Source of the DNA: Symbiodinium kawagutii
Taxonomy: Eukaryota > Sar > Dinophyceae > Suessiales > Symbiodiniaceae
Length of the DNA stretch: 64,000 nucleotides
Direction of reading: 5' to 3'
Assembly (NCBI GenBank): GCA_009767595.1
Contig: VSDK01011390.1
Coordinates: 366,132 to 430,131, forward strand
Below the pieces are notes generated by a model. That model ran no database searches. It was not told the DNA's origin and saw only the letters and a program-made list of their open reading frames with translations. How positions within the stretch are numbered: position 1 is the stretch's first letter; the number at the start of each line of letters is the position of its first letter. Below, one piece after another: positions 45,561 through 57,200 of the stretch. Position numbers and translations under genes: made by a program.

Positions 45561-46379
45561 TTTTGTTGTTGTTGTCGTTGGTCGTCGTCTTGTAGGTGGT
45601 TGTTTGGGTTGTTTGAGCTGTTTGGGGTCCGACAAATCCTCAGGTTGCGGGTTCGAAGGCGAGTGGGAAGCGATGTGCCTTGACATGCACCCGTGAGCCG
45701 CGCGCAAGCACACAAGTGGCTACGGGTCACCTTTAATCAACCAACTACTGGCACCTTATAACCTACTAATAAAAAGGAAAACCATGGTTAATGATGGGGG
45801 AACCAGGGGTACGGGATTTTGACCCACTGCCATCTGGCTAATTATCACTCACGAACTGTCATTGACCACTATGAACAAGTGCCACATGGCAGCAGCTGAC
45901 CACCCAGGTGCACACTAGCACAATCCACTTGCTGGACTTAGTTGGCCCGGAGATGTCAGCTCCAGACCTTGTGGCCGGAAACAAGAAACATCAACGCCGG
46001 AGCAAACAGGACAAACCAACTTGCTTGGGCTCAACGGTTGGGTTTGTTTACGACTTGGCTAAATCACAACTTTCTCCGAGATCAGGTGGTTTTTGCAAAG
46101 AAACTATCATGAACCACTTTGGTTCGGAAAGGACCAAGGTAGTCATTGTAATTGGCATTTTTTTGACGACCCAATTTTGACCACTTCTCAAGACCACACA
46201 TGTTTTTGATATCACGAGAAATTGTTGCGTAGTTGGCGCTGTTGCAGGACGACCAAACGTTGAAAGCAATGTTGAGAGTCGTGGATGCGTTGGCAGAGGA
46301 CCCTGACTACAAGTTTCGAAGCTTGGACCTGATTCCCTTGGTAGTTTGTCAAGTGTTGACGAGGATGGATGAACCATGA
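45063..46379 (+). CDS. Unidentified gene spanning an assembly gap
   Basis: One exon (about 45,063-45,238) reads VWIQKFSEAIASSVPDLRRH followed by FSELQLALQHGVDSLRRVG, and ends at a GT donor. A second, with a clean GTTGCAG acceptor (46,248-46,379), reads DDQTLKAMLRVVDALAEDPD, then FRSLDLIPLVVCQVLTRMDE, and ends in TGA. Both are helical and polar. Exons may be missing in the N gap and GTT array between them (45,301-45,582). A family 1 MITE (45,716-45,835) lies in the presumed intron. The product is not recognised, and joining the two into one gene is inference from spacing and direction. Confidence 0.35.
45301..45454. other. Assembly gap (154 N)
   Basis: Bordered on the right by (GTT)n; the true length is unknown. 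Confidence 0.99.
45455..45582. repeat. (GTT)n array
   Basis: Almost pure GTT. Similar (CAA)n and (GTT)n tracts lie at 49,463-49,559 and 63,957-64,000. Confidence 0.97.
45716..45835. mobile_element. MITE family 1, copy 3
   Basis: The right arm ATTTTGACCCACTGCCAT and the core GGTTAATGATGGGGGAACCA are typical. The left arm GTGGCTACGGGTCACC is a diverged inverse of the right. Confidence 0.6.
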
Positions 46380-46530
46380 TGAACCTAAGCAGTGTTTAGG
46401 TCGTTCAGGTCGGTTGGCATCCCTGTTGAGTGCTGGGTTCTTTCCGTCACTTGAGTCCTTCGCATCCTAGAGCTTGCAGGTTGCAGTCAGCCTCACTAGA
46501 GAATTCATCAAACTTCTGGGTTGTCGGTTG

Positions 46531-46545
46531 GCGGTGGTAGTAGTG

Positions 46546-46582
<37 letters not shown>

Positions 46583-46583
46583 C
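46531..46583. repeat. GTA/GTG trinucleotide array
   Basis: (GTA)n with GTG changes. A (ATTATCATC)-rich intergenic stretch without gene follows at 47,100-47,580, with an imperfect direct duplication of about 60 bp (47,205 and 47,365). Confidence 0.85.
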
Positions 46584-47597
46584 AGCTGATCTTAGTGATC
46601 TTAGTGGTAGTTCTAGTCTTCATTGTACCTTGTAGTTGTCATTGTAGTTGAGTTGTAGTAGTGGTGATGCTTCGACGTTTGGCAGTTGTGCGACTGCAGT
46701 GCGAGTGTGGGAGGTAATGTTCCTGTACTGTAGTAGTACTGTAGTAGAGTTGTAGTTTTCATAATCGCCAGTACAAATGCTAGCCCCACAGCTAGCTGAA
46801 GTTGCTCTCACTCTAGCAAGTGTTGGCTGTCACAGGGCTTTCGAAAGTTTTTGGTTCAAATCAATCCCCGGCCAGAGGCCCCTGACAAGGCCTTGTGATG
46901 GTGGTGAGCTTGATTGCCCCCGCAACCCTTTGGGTTTGACATGCTTATCAGAGGTTTCAGCTTGCCATGCTGCCTGGCGCAAGCTGCCCCCAGCCACAAG
47001 CATAGTTAGTTTTTACAAGTTGTATTTGCTGTTCCTAGTCATAGTTACAGTCATTGCTATAGTCTTAGTTGTAGCCATAGTCATAGTTATGGTCACAGTA
47101 TATTTCTGATTCTAGCTATATGTTATCATTATTATCATCAATTAATATAATTGTCATCATTATTGTTGTTGTTGTAACAATATAATTGTACTTATGCTGT
47201 ACACTCATGATCTTGTCTAACAATTTTTCTCATTTTTATCATCAAAAATAATTGTAGTTAACATCCTTCTAGTAGCTACACTATGTATAGCTGTCATTAC
47301 AATAGTTCTACTCATTGAATTCATTGTAATTGCTGTACTCTGTCATTATAACTGCTGGTTATACTCATGATATTGCCTAACAATTGTGATCATTGTTATC
47401 ATCAATAATGAAATTATAGACACATTCAGTATTATCAATTATTATCATTTATTATTGTTATCATTGTTGTAATGACAAAATTATAGTTATACTCATTGTT
47501 GTCAATTATTATCATTATTGTTATTGTTGTAATGATACAAACTATCCTTATAGTCATGGTCACTATTGCAATCGCATGATTATGCTTCTCGTAGCAG

Positions 47598-49156
47598 CGC
47601 TCAGGAGATGGCCACACTGCACCTCGTCACATTCCATACAGGGACTCAAAGGTGACACGACTGCTGCGGCAATGTTTCAGCGGGTGGCTTGGCGAAGCCA
47701 AAATCGTGACAGGTGAAGGTAGGCCACCCACCAGTGTTGATTAGCCGAGCAGTTCAGCTGGTGCTAAGTGACTCGGGCGGAGTCGAGATCACCATGGGAA
47801 TGCTGTCGAGATGATGCTGAACCCAGCAGTTGAGCACTGGAACCTTGCTGGGCAATGAGGCCTGGTCGTTCATTTCTGCTGAGTTTTGCTGCGGAGGGTC
47901 ATGATGCCACCCTGGCGGCACTGGAGCTGGCCATGCGACATGAGAACCGCGGGGCGCCGCCAGCTGGCGAAGTGAGCTGCATGTGGCCCGGCAAGGAACA
48001 GATGGAGAGCCTGAAGCTAAGGAGCCATTACGGGCCTCCCAAAATGCTGATTTGATTTCTGGAAAACCAGTGGCTTTGAAACACTACTAGCATCAACTAT
48101 GTCTACATCACTCGGTGTGGCTCCCAAAGTGAAGCGTTTCCAAACCTAGAAGGTAGATATGTTTGATGAGCTTAAAGCAGGGAAGAGTCTTGGAAAGAGT
48201 TGACCAGAGCTGACGACGGGAAGTTTCAACAGCCATGTGAATCCAACTTCAGCACCTTGCCAGCTTCGACCGGGACAGCCGGATGAAAGAGATTGACAGC
48301 GAGGCAGGGTGCTGATCAACCTACCACGTGGTGCGCTTATTAACAGAGCCACTTTCTTGCTGTTGCTGAACGAGCAGATGAAAATCATTGAAATTCAGAT
48401 GCTAGCAAGTATCAGGACCAGCAGATTCAAGAGCTCAAAAGTTGCATGGGGGCATCCTAAACTGAAGTCCCTGGATGACTCACCGGAATTCATAGGTCCT
48501 GGCCATAGAGAGACAACAGTGAGCCGAGCTACTTGAAGTATCTCGAAGTTGATCTTACAGTCTGCTGCTTGGAGCCTTCAGTTGCATTGATTCTGGTTTC
48601 AGGTGGCCATGCTGTGCCAAAACTTGGGCGTGGCAGACCCACCAGAGCTAAAGCTGACGATGGACGCGTCTGGGGCCCCAAACGTTGTACCCAACTGCCG
48701 GGTTCGACGACTGCGGGGAAATGGAGCCATGCCTTTGGCAATGCCCCCATCATCCAATACCTCAGAGCCATATTCTTAAATCTGTTCATGCCAGAAACAT
48801 CCTAAAATCCTATCTAATACCAAAAAAACACACAGACCGACAGACCAATCATTTGCGACATGAAGCACCCCAAGATCTTTCCTCTTAAAAAAAAACATGT
48901 CGGAAGTTTCCAGCTTTTTCCATATCTAAAAGACATTAAACCATCAGCTTTCCCTGTTTTCCACCAGTTTTCTCCCAGGGTTTCCCCCAGGGTTTCCCCC
49001 CGGTCAGCCGTGGTCCACGGCACCATGGCTGCGTCTCCCAGGTCGGACGAGGAGGTCCGTCTGACGGAGCTGCTGCAGCTGCGGCGCAGGGTCCTGGGCT
49101 TCGACGACTGGAAGCAGATCCGAGAGGTCGGGACCCGTCGGGGCGGCGGCTCCTAA
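47598..49156 (+). CDS. Kinesin-like protein, end of motor domain and tail (partial)
   Basis: Exon 47,598-47,712 reads HIPYRDSKVTRLLRQCFSG, the conserved 'vPYRdSKLTrLLqdsLgG' motif that ends the kinesin motor nucleotide/microtubule region, followed by AKIVTG. Exon about 47,876-47,971 (EGHDATLAALELAMRHENRG) fits the last motor helix ('ETLsTLrfA.rA..i'). Weaker + strand exons follow at about 48,244-48,307 (QLQHLASFDRDSRMKEIDSE), 48,603-48,775 (VAMLCQNLGVADPPELKLTM) and 49,025-49,156, which would be neck/tail. The P-loop and switch exons (GQTGSGKT, SSRSH, DLAGSE) are not visible upstream, so this may be a fragment or have distant exons. It would act in microtubule transport if intact. Phase between the first two exons was not resolved. 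Confidence 0.55.
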
Positions 49157-49462
49157 GGGGCGATCTGAGGATCTTAACGGATGAGATCATGTGGAGGGGT
49201 GGATGAGGGTTGGATGAGTGTGGGACATGGTTGGATGAGGGTTGGATGTTTGTTGATGTGATGAGATGTATCGGATATTTGTAATGAAATGATGAGAAGG
49301 AAGGACGTGGCAACATCGATGGATGTATCCTGCAAGTGTATGTGTTTTGTTGTTGTGTGCTTATCATCAATAGTAATGCTGTTCTTCTTGTCGATGCTAT
49401 TTACAATTATTGTCATCGGTTTTTGGCTAGTGGTCTTTGCCTAGCGATGCAAACAACAGTGC

Positions 49463-49463
49463 T

Positions 49464-49558
<95 letters not shown>

Positions 49559-49559
49559 C
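49463..49559. repeat. (CAA)n array
   Basis: CAA with CAG and CGA changes; poly-Thr, poly-Asn and poly-Val frames are artefacts. Confidence 0.95.
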
Positions 49560-51200
49560 CTGCAGAAATCCGGGGATGTCACAAGGTGTTTTGCAAGTGA
49601 CAGGCCGGTCCAGCTTCACGCGTATGGAGCGGCAGAGCGAGCGGCGGAGGCCATTGGTTAGCACTGTTGGTTCGTGGAGCTGAGTTGCTTGCTTGTAATA
49701 AGCATTTATGATTCAAAATGGCCAATGATAGCCGCGCTTTAGCCACCAGGAAAAGGAACAAAACGATCATGTTGAATTGGTGATATTTGGTTGCTGTAGC
49801 GAATTGCAGTGATTAGGAAGTCATGACAAATGGAAATGCAACCAAGAATGATTGGGATATGGCACCACCAAGTGGTTGGATTGCTTGGTTGGGTTGGGCC
49901 ATGGTGTAGTGTTGGGTAGTTGGGTGGTCGGTTGGTTCGTTGGTGGGTCATGTCAGAAATTACAAGGTTTGTGGTTAAAAAGGAACAAACCCACGAACAA
50001 GGCACATCCGTATTCAACTTTTTATTGACAGAATGGCAGCTTCACTTTAGAATATTTTCAAGTTGTTTGTGTTATCTATTCTTTTTGATATTTACTTCAT
50101 TTTGTCGAGGGTGACAATGCCACTCTCGTTGACAGCGTGGATTTGTTGGTCAATGTTTTGCGCTTATAAAGTTTCTGTCCCTTTTGCATTTCTTGCAGTT
50201 TGGGGAAGTGAACTAATGACTACTCATAGGCATGTTTGACAAGACAACATTCAACAAAATCTAGATTCCTGCGCACCCTTGCACTCTCAAAGGTGTATCC
50301 CTTGGGTCCTCCCCCCCGCACACTGTTAGTGTTCCGAGGGAAGACCCGATGTATCTCACATTTCTTGAGTGCAAAGTTTAGCAAACATGACAAGAACATA
50401 GCCGTCCGAAGGATCTTGACGAGGATCTACAGTGTCGTTGTCAGTTTTGAACGCGTCCTTCTGGCAAGGCAACAAGCCAGCTGCTGTGCGACAGAAAAGG
50501 GCGGCCACTGGAAACGGTTGGCTCTCAAAGTGCACGATTGTCATTGATGGTGGATGATACTCGCTTCAATCCCATGAAGGCAGTGGCGAGTTGACCCTAA
50601 TATAGGATGGAATTCTAACAGTGACCGTGTGAAGGCAATGTTGTGACCATTCCATGTGTGATTCGCTATCGTTGATGCTTGATGCTGTCATCACCGCGTG
50701 TTTGTCCAAGAGTTTTAGAACCCAAAGTTGCAGTGGGGAAAAAAACCATTTTTGCGAGTCGCGCAGTATTCAGGGACACATTGACACACCCACATCATGT
50801 CTTTGTGATATGGTGTTTGGGATTTTGAGACCCCTGTAGATGAGGGTGATTTGGTACGGGCCAGATCATCCTAGCCAGACTTTGAGTCCCCTGTAGATTT
50901 CAACACAGCAGTTGGTCAGTCAGGGAAACTCCCTATGCACTCCGTCAGTGCGCAAATTGTTGGAATTGGCGATATGAAAGCTACAAACCCCTGAATTGGC
51001 CTTGAATTGTTTGACTTTGACTTGTCTCAATCCTGCACAGTACCTGGACCTGTGCGCAGACAGGGCAAGCTTGACATCGAATTCTGAGCCTTCTCTTGGT
51101 GGCTTGGGCTCAATCACAGAGCCTCTCAGTAGTCTTCCATTTTGGCCGCGCGGCATTTTCCCCCAATCATGTGGTGCGCTGCAAGCAACTTGTCTCCAGT
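49560..51200. other. Intergenic, no gene supported
   Basis: A 103-codon + frame (50,236-50,547) and an overlapping minus frame (50,356-50,544, ending DPSDGYVLVMFAKLC...) compete. Neither has a family motif. Confidence 0.35.
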
Positions 51201-51205
51201 TGTGA

Positions 51206-54200
51206 CAGCTCCCGAAACATGTCCTGAGTTCAAAGCCAGTTTCACGACAGCTTGGCACAGTGAGTTTCAAGTGGAACATCCAACCGCTGAGGAAGTTCCG
51301 GTCGAGCAGCAAGCCGGCTGTGGCAGCAAGGGTCGACTCGTGAGTATTCAGGCGCAGGGGGCGGACATGGAAGATTGAAATGACCCATGGCTGTGGTCAA
51401 AAGTAATCCCACATGGCCCACATGCAAAGCTTTATCTACTTCTACATTGCGGTCTTGGCGTGTGCATGCCTTGGATTCATCGAAGTGCGGCCCGCAGAGT
51501 CATGGCTGTTCTCTTCCACAAAACTCGCCAACAGCCATTGCTTGTGACCCCGGCGCACCCGTTCCGGTGCCGTTTGCACTTCACCAAGCAGGGTTCTTTC
51601 GATGACATCAATCAGGGGGGGTTGTACATCAATATCCCAATGATCAAAACCAGGGGATCAGTATGTTTAATGCTAGATAGATATAGATACAGTAACTAGA
51701 TATAGATAGTTAGATATAGATAGACTTAGATAGATGGATAATTTTAAAGACAGGTTGAAAGATTTTATGTTTGAAGGCATGGACCGATATGCATCCTAAA
51801 GGGTTTCTGGGTCACTGGCAGCCGCAGGTGTCATTGTGGGTGGTGGTGTCACTGGCTGTGCCATGCTATACAACCTGGCGAAGCGAGGGGTGAAATGTGT
51901 GCTCTTTGAGAAGGTGGGGAGGGATGTCCATGGGAGCTTCCCAGCCAGGGATGTCCTGAGGGATCAGAGGAACCATTGGTTACAGTTAGCCTAGGGTTTC
52001 TCTATGGAAAATAGGGTAACTGTAACCAATGGCAATGGAAAATCCACCAACTATGTTAGTTACCATTGGTTACAGTTACCCTATGGAAAAGTAACATGGC
52101 AATGGAAAATCTGCCAGTTAATGATGCTTTCCCAGGGGTTCTCTATGGAATATGGTGATTTTTCATTGCTATGTTAGTTTACCGGAGGGTACTGCCGGGG
52201 ATCATCTCATGACATCTGCTGGCAACGACAGGGCTGCTCGCATTACTTGAGTGGCTTCCTGTAAGTGGTGACTTGTGACTGGAAAGGCAGCAGTTTTTGA
52301 TTTGCTTGAGTTCAGCGGCTAGCTGGAGGCGTGAGCTTTTTTGTGAAGCAAATGTCTAGTCATCAGATACCGTCAAGGTGATCGGAGAGCAGGAACCAGC
52401 ACAAACCCATATTATTTTTATCAACACACGTGACCGATTCGACAGATTTCTGGAAACTATGTTCGACAGATTCCAAGCCCATGCGAACTGATTTTTAGAT
52501 TGAGGATGGGCCGGCAACTGGGTCCCACATATACCTCTGATTGATTAGCCAAGGCCCACAAACCGTGAATCCCTACTGACAATCCCCGACCACATTAGGA
52601 GGCTTGTCTTTTATTGGTTGCCATCCAGCAGTATACCTCTGACCTTCTCAAACCATGATCAGCTGTCATCAATCTTTCTTTACCACTGACTGTAATCCCA
52701 TGATTGGCCACGCTTGCTATCAAATAGTTTCTATATTTCACCATCAACAATCTGGGTGTTTCTTAAAAATTGGGAAGCCCCAAAACTGGTTGGTTTATGA
52801 TTAATAATGATTGTCAATGGATGATTTGGGGGGTCCCCTATGAATTAAGAAACGCCCAACTAGTGGTTAATGGTTATATAACATAATGGATAGATATTGT
52901 CAATAATGGCTAATCATGATCATTACTGGCTGGTGGTTGAACCACCCCTATGAAACATATGCTGGTCAACCAGCCATTAATGGTTAATAATGATCATTGA
53001 TGGCTGGTGTTACTACTCACATCTGTGATTCATCATCACGAACCACTTCCAAGGCTTCCCCACGACCCGGGGGGCCCAGGGCGAACTCACCTGTGGTGCC
53101 ACGTGGCATGCGGCGGGCCTCGTTACGCGCTTCCATGGCGGGAACAACTTCCGCCTATGGCATGACGAGGCAAGGGACGTGGGTTGGCCCCGGCGAAGGG
53201 TCAAGGTGCGAGTCACAGATCCAGCCCCCAGCCCTTAATAACCGTTGGGTTAAATTGAATCGCTAGTCATTGAATCACTCGTTGGCTGTGATCCAGCCCT
53301 CAATCACTAGTTGGCATCTTCAGAATTGAATCGTTTTGTAAACTAGCTCAATAGCTGGTAAATATCGAAGTTGGAGAGTTCCAATAGCTTGTAATTCAGG
53401 TTTTTTGGATATGTAAAAAACCTGATTAACAGCTGAAGAGCTTTTAATTCACTGTCGAACTTGGGGAGTTTAGCAATTGATCGAGCCCCTGGCCTCAGGG
53501 TGTGAACCTCTTCACCCAGTGGCAGTCAGAAGGCGCGGCGCTGAAAACGGTCATGGGTGCCCAAAAAAAGGCGGAATGGTTAAGAAGTCTGGTTGATGAG
53601 TTGATCTAATGAGTTGATTCTGTTTAGTGCTTGATATATGGCGAGCTGGGTCAAGCTACTAATCAACCAACTAATGGGGGATTTCCACCAACAATAATGG
53701 GGATAACAACGGTTCATGATGGGGAACCAGGGGTACGGGGTTTTGACCCACTGCCATATAAGTTGATTCTCTTTGATAGTGGTGGATGAATGATTCTCTG
53801 TTGTGGGGACTGGTCATTAAAGGTTTTGGGGCCAATCGATGCACAAAGATGATCGGTGAAAAACATGTTTTTACCCCTAGATTCCTGGGATCGGTCTAGG
53901 GGGAATGGTGTGATGCCGGTGCCCCGAGCTTGACTCTGCAGTGATCAGTTCATCGCTGAGGATGAAACTTCATTTTCCAGATTTTTCCTTCTGTAGCAAA
54001 GGTACGTGTGATCCAATCAAATGTGCTGTTCATTTTCTATGCATGGGCGGACCATTCTGAAACTGTGATGGGCATTGCTGGGTTTTTCTTTTTTTTTCAC
54101 GGCAAAGTCAGGTGTTTTCTGTGGCTTTCCTTTGCCCTCGTCTTCTCCTGGATGTCTAGTCGTTTCTGTTTTTCGTTCAGCTCATTTCAGTGTTGCAAAA

Positions 54201-57200
54201 GTGGTGGTTTCTCAAGAAACGGGTACCCCCCAACTCATCTATGAATCATTCATAGTAGTAAACCAACCATAGCTTCAGGGTCCCCCATGGCTTGAGACCC
54301 CCCAAGGTATTCACAAACCAATGTGGGTGTTTCTCAAAATAGGGGCCCCCCCAAATCATCCACTATTAACCATCTATAGTAATAAACCAACCATTTTTTG
54401 GGGTACCTCCATTTTAAGAAACCACCATGTGTAGAATCATTTCTGCAGAAGCTGAGCCAAATCATTGGGAACCTCCAGAGTTGAGCCATGTTCCAGCGCT
54501 CCAAGTTCTGTCCGCAGATCACCTCTTTTGCAGCGAAGTTATCTGAGTCGTAAATTGGTTCTCTAATTGGCAGCTACGTATGTGCCGAAATAGTGTAACC
54601 AATGGGCCCCACCAAAGATTGATGATTTTGCCAGGAAACCATATTTGTGTTGGGGGGTGCCATCATGTTGGCACCCAGCTAAAAGCCACAGGCGCAATAC
54701 GAAACACGACTTACGATGCAAAGACTTGTTACGACGTACGATTTCCAGGGATCAAGTTGAGAGGATCCGGACAATGTTGAAGGCAAAGTCACCAGGGTCG
54801 AACTATGATCCTGTCCAGGTAAGAACATGATCTCAGACATTATATGTAATACACTAATGACAGGAATGCATGCACACTATAAAGGTGGCAATGCATTATC
54901 TTGTCCTGCATGGAATGCAGTAGCGTGGGATGCCATGAGATGTAGTGTGATTTCTGCAGAAATATCAGATGCAAAATACATCACAGAGTCCTTCTTTTGC
55001 GGTGAAATTGCTCAGCAACGATGTGTGTGTATGGTGAATCAGGTGAAGCGCCAGGTCATCAACTAGCCATATGGGCGCAATGAATGGTGGTTGATACTGA
55101 CTGACAAATTCCTGATGACTTTGCTGATTTTGCCATAGAAGGGATTGATGGGGCATGTTTGGTACAGTATCACTGATGACAATGATGATTTCTAAGGGTT
55201 CACAGGCTCAGAGTAGGGTGGAGGAATCTCCGGCCACAGCCTCCTAACCAACCGTTGGACGATTTGCTTTGGCTTTCTTTGGATCTTCACCCAGCTTTTC
55301 GGACCGCCAGAGGCTGTGCGTCAAGCCGTGGGACTCAATCGATGTTGTTGAGGTACTCCCTTGAGTTTCCACACGCCCGGCTCGATCAGACTGATTCCCA
55401 ATGAGCCAGTGCCCAAGGGACTGCAACACATGTTATCATGATCGAAAGACTTGGGAGGGTACCGTTTGGGAAACTAAGATGGCAGTGAACAAGCCGTTTC
55501 CAAGGAGTGCTCAGCAAACCAGGGTCTCATAGAGTGCGTATGCAGTGGTTTCTTGTCATGTGATGGTCCTACTTGGTTGCCGGCTTGGAGCCTCTTTCTT
55601 CACGTCAGCATCAATTAATCAGTGCTTAGAGAAGCCACTGAAACAATGAACTTTTCCAAAATGCCATTCGTAGATGTGCATTCTTACATAATGATTGGTG
55701 CCAAGGGGTGGATATCGATCTTGTCCAGCGACTGAGGCAGGATTACATAGATGAAGTCCAGAGCTTAGTTGTTGCAGCAGTTGATAGCCGCTCCACGATC
55801 AAATGTGCACACATCGCTCCGTGAGATGTACTGGCAACGGCTGGTTTCTGGTAGGCCAAGTACCAAGTGAGCAAAGCAAAGATCTTCTCATCGCTGTTCG
55901 AATGCGAGCAACACCATATGATCTCTGTGAAAGAGATCAAGGACACTGTCATGACAGTGCTTTGTTTGCTTTGGCCACTACTTTCGGGAGCACACTTTCC
56001 CAGAGACAATGCCCTGATGCCCATACCTTCTGCACAACTGTTTACATTGTGTTTCTATTGTGTTTGCTGTTCCAAATTTGTCAACCATATCTTTGATGTA
56101 TGTTCAAAACATTGGCGACCGGGTTCTGTGCATGAAAAAATAATTGTTTCCCATCCAGTCCCCCCAATTTCATGGTAAGTTTGGACGTTGCAGATATAGA
56201 CTCAGAGTCTCAGAGTCTCAGAACCAGATATGTGCAAAAAAGTTGCGTGGATCCAAAATTTTCAACCATTCAGAGATATCTCAGCTGGTTTAGCTGGTGA
56301 TATCCATGGATGACAGTCTGAAACTACTATGGGTATCCTGTAACTAGAGAGCTGGATCACCGAAATCGCTGAAGCCCGGAAGGAGAAGCATCCCTTGGTG
56401 AACTTGGAGGAAACCGGCATCTACGGTGGCATATACACTGAGGGAGATGGGCATATCGACCCCAGCAGCGTCACCAATGCCTTTGCCGACAGGGCCAAAG
56501 GTGAGCAGCGGGGCCTATTGACCGATGCCGCAGCAATAAGATCATCGCTACAATGCAAGTAGGAATGAATCATGAGCCTAGAGCTGTGAAAGTATCAAAC
56601 AGTCTGGTTCCTTTTCTTGGGATTTGTCTTTTGTTTTCAGGTCTCTCCAGCACCAAGTGATGCTCGCCCATGAAGCCATGTTCACTTGCTTTCTGGTTCG
56701 TGCGCTCCAAAAATTGTACCAGAAATTCCAGCAACTGTACCGAAAATTCCCGGAAACCAGATTTTCAAAAATACCATCACACAATCGTACATTTTGGTGG
56801 GAAATTCCATTAAATCATTCGTGTTCCTTTTTTCTGATATTTTACATTTCTTTGGCTCTCTTATTTTTTTCCAAGAGAAATCCGCCGTTTCCCAAATTTT
56901 GCAACTTTGCTTGCCTTTGAGGGTATGCTAAAGAAGAGCTATGTGATAGAAACTGCTGATGCTTCCCATAAAACGGCTGTTTCCTAAAGCAGAGTTATGA
57001 TTACCAGGTTTACGTGTGTTTCTCAAAGTAGAGGACCCCTTCAATCATCCAAAAATAACCATTTAACTATAGTAATTAATCAAACCACTTTTTGGGTTCT
57101 CTATTTTGAGAAAACCCTTATCATCGAAGGAATCGGTACTAGGCCGGTCATCCAACACCTGAGACCCCAGGACTTGATGGCAGACAGCGAATGAATGTGC

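Noticed and set aside
45254-45730. Open frames across the N gap with poly-Val/Asn/Leu
   Set aside because: They are made of gap characters and GTT repeats.
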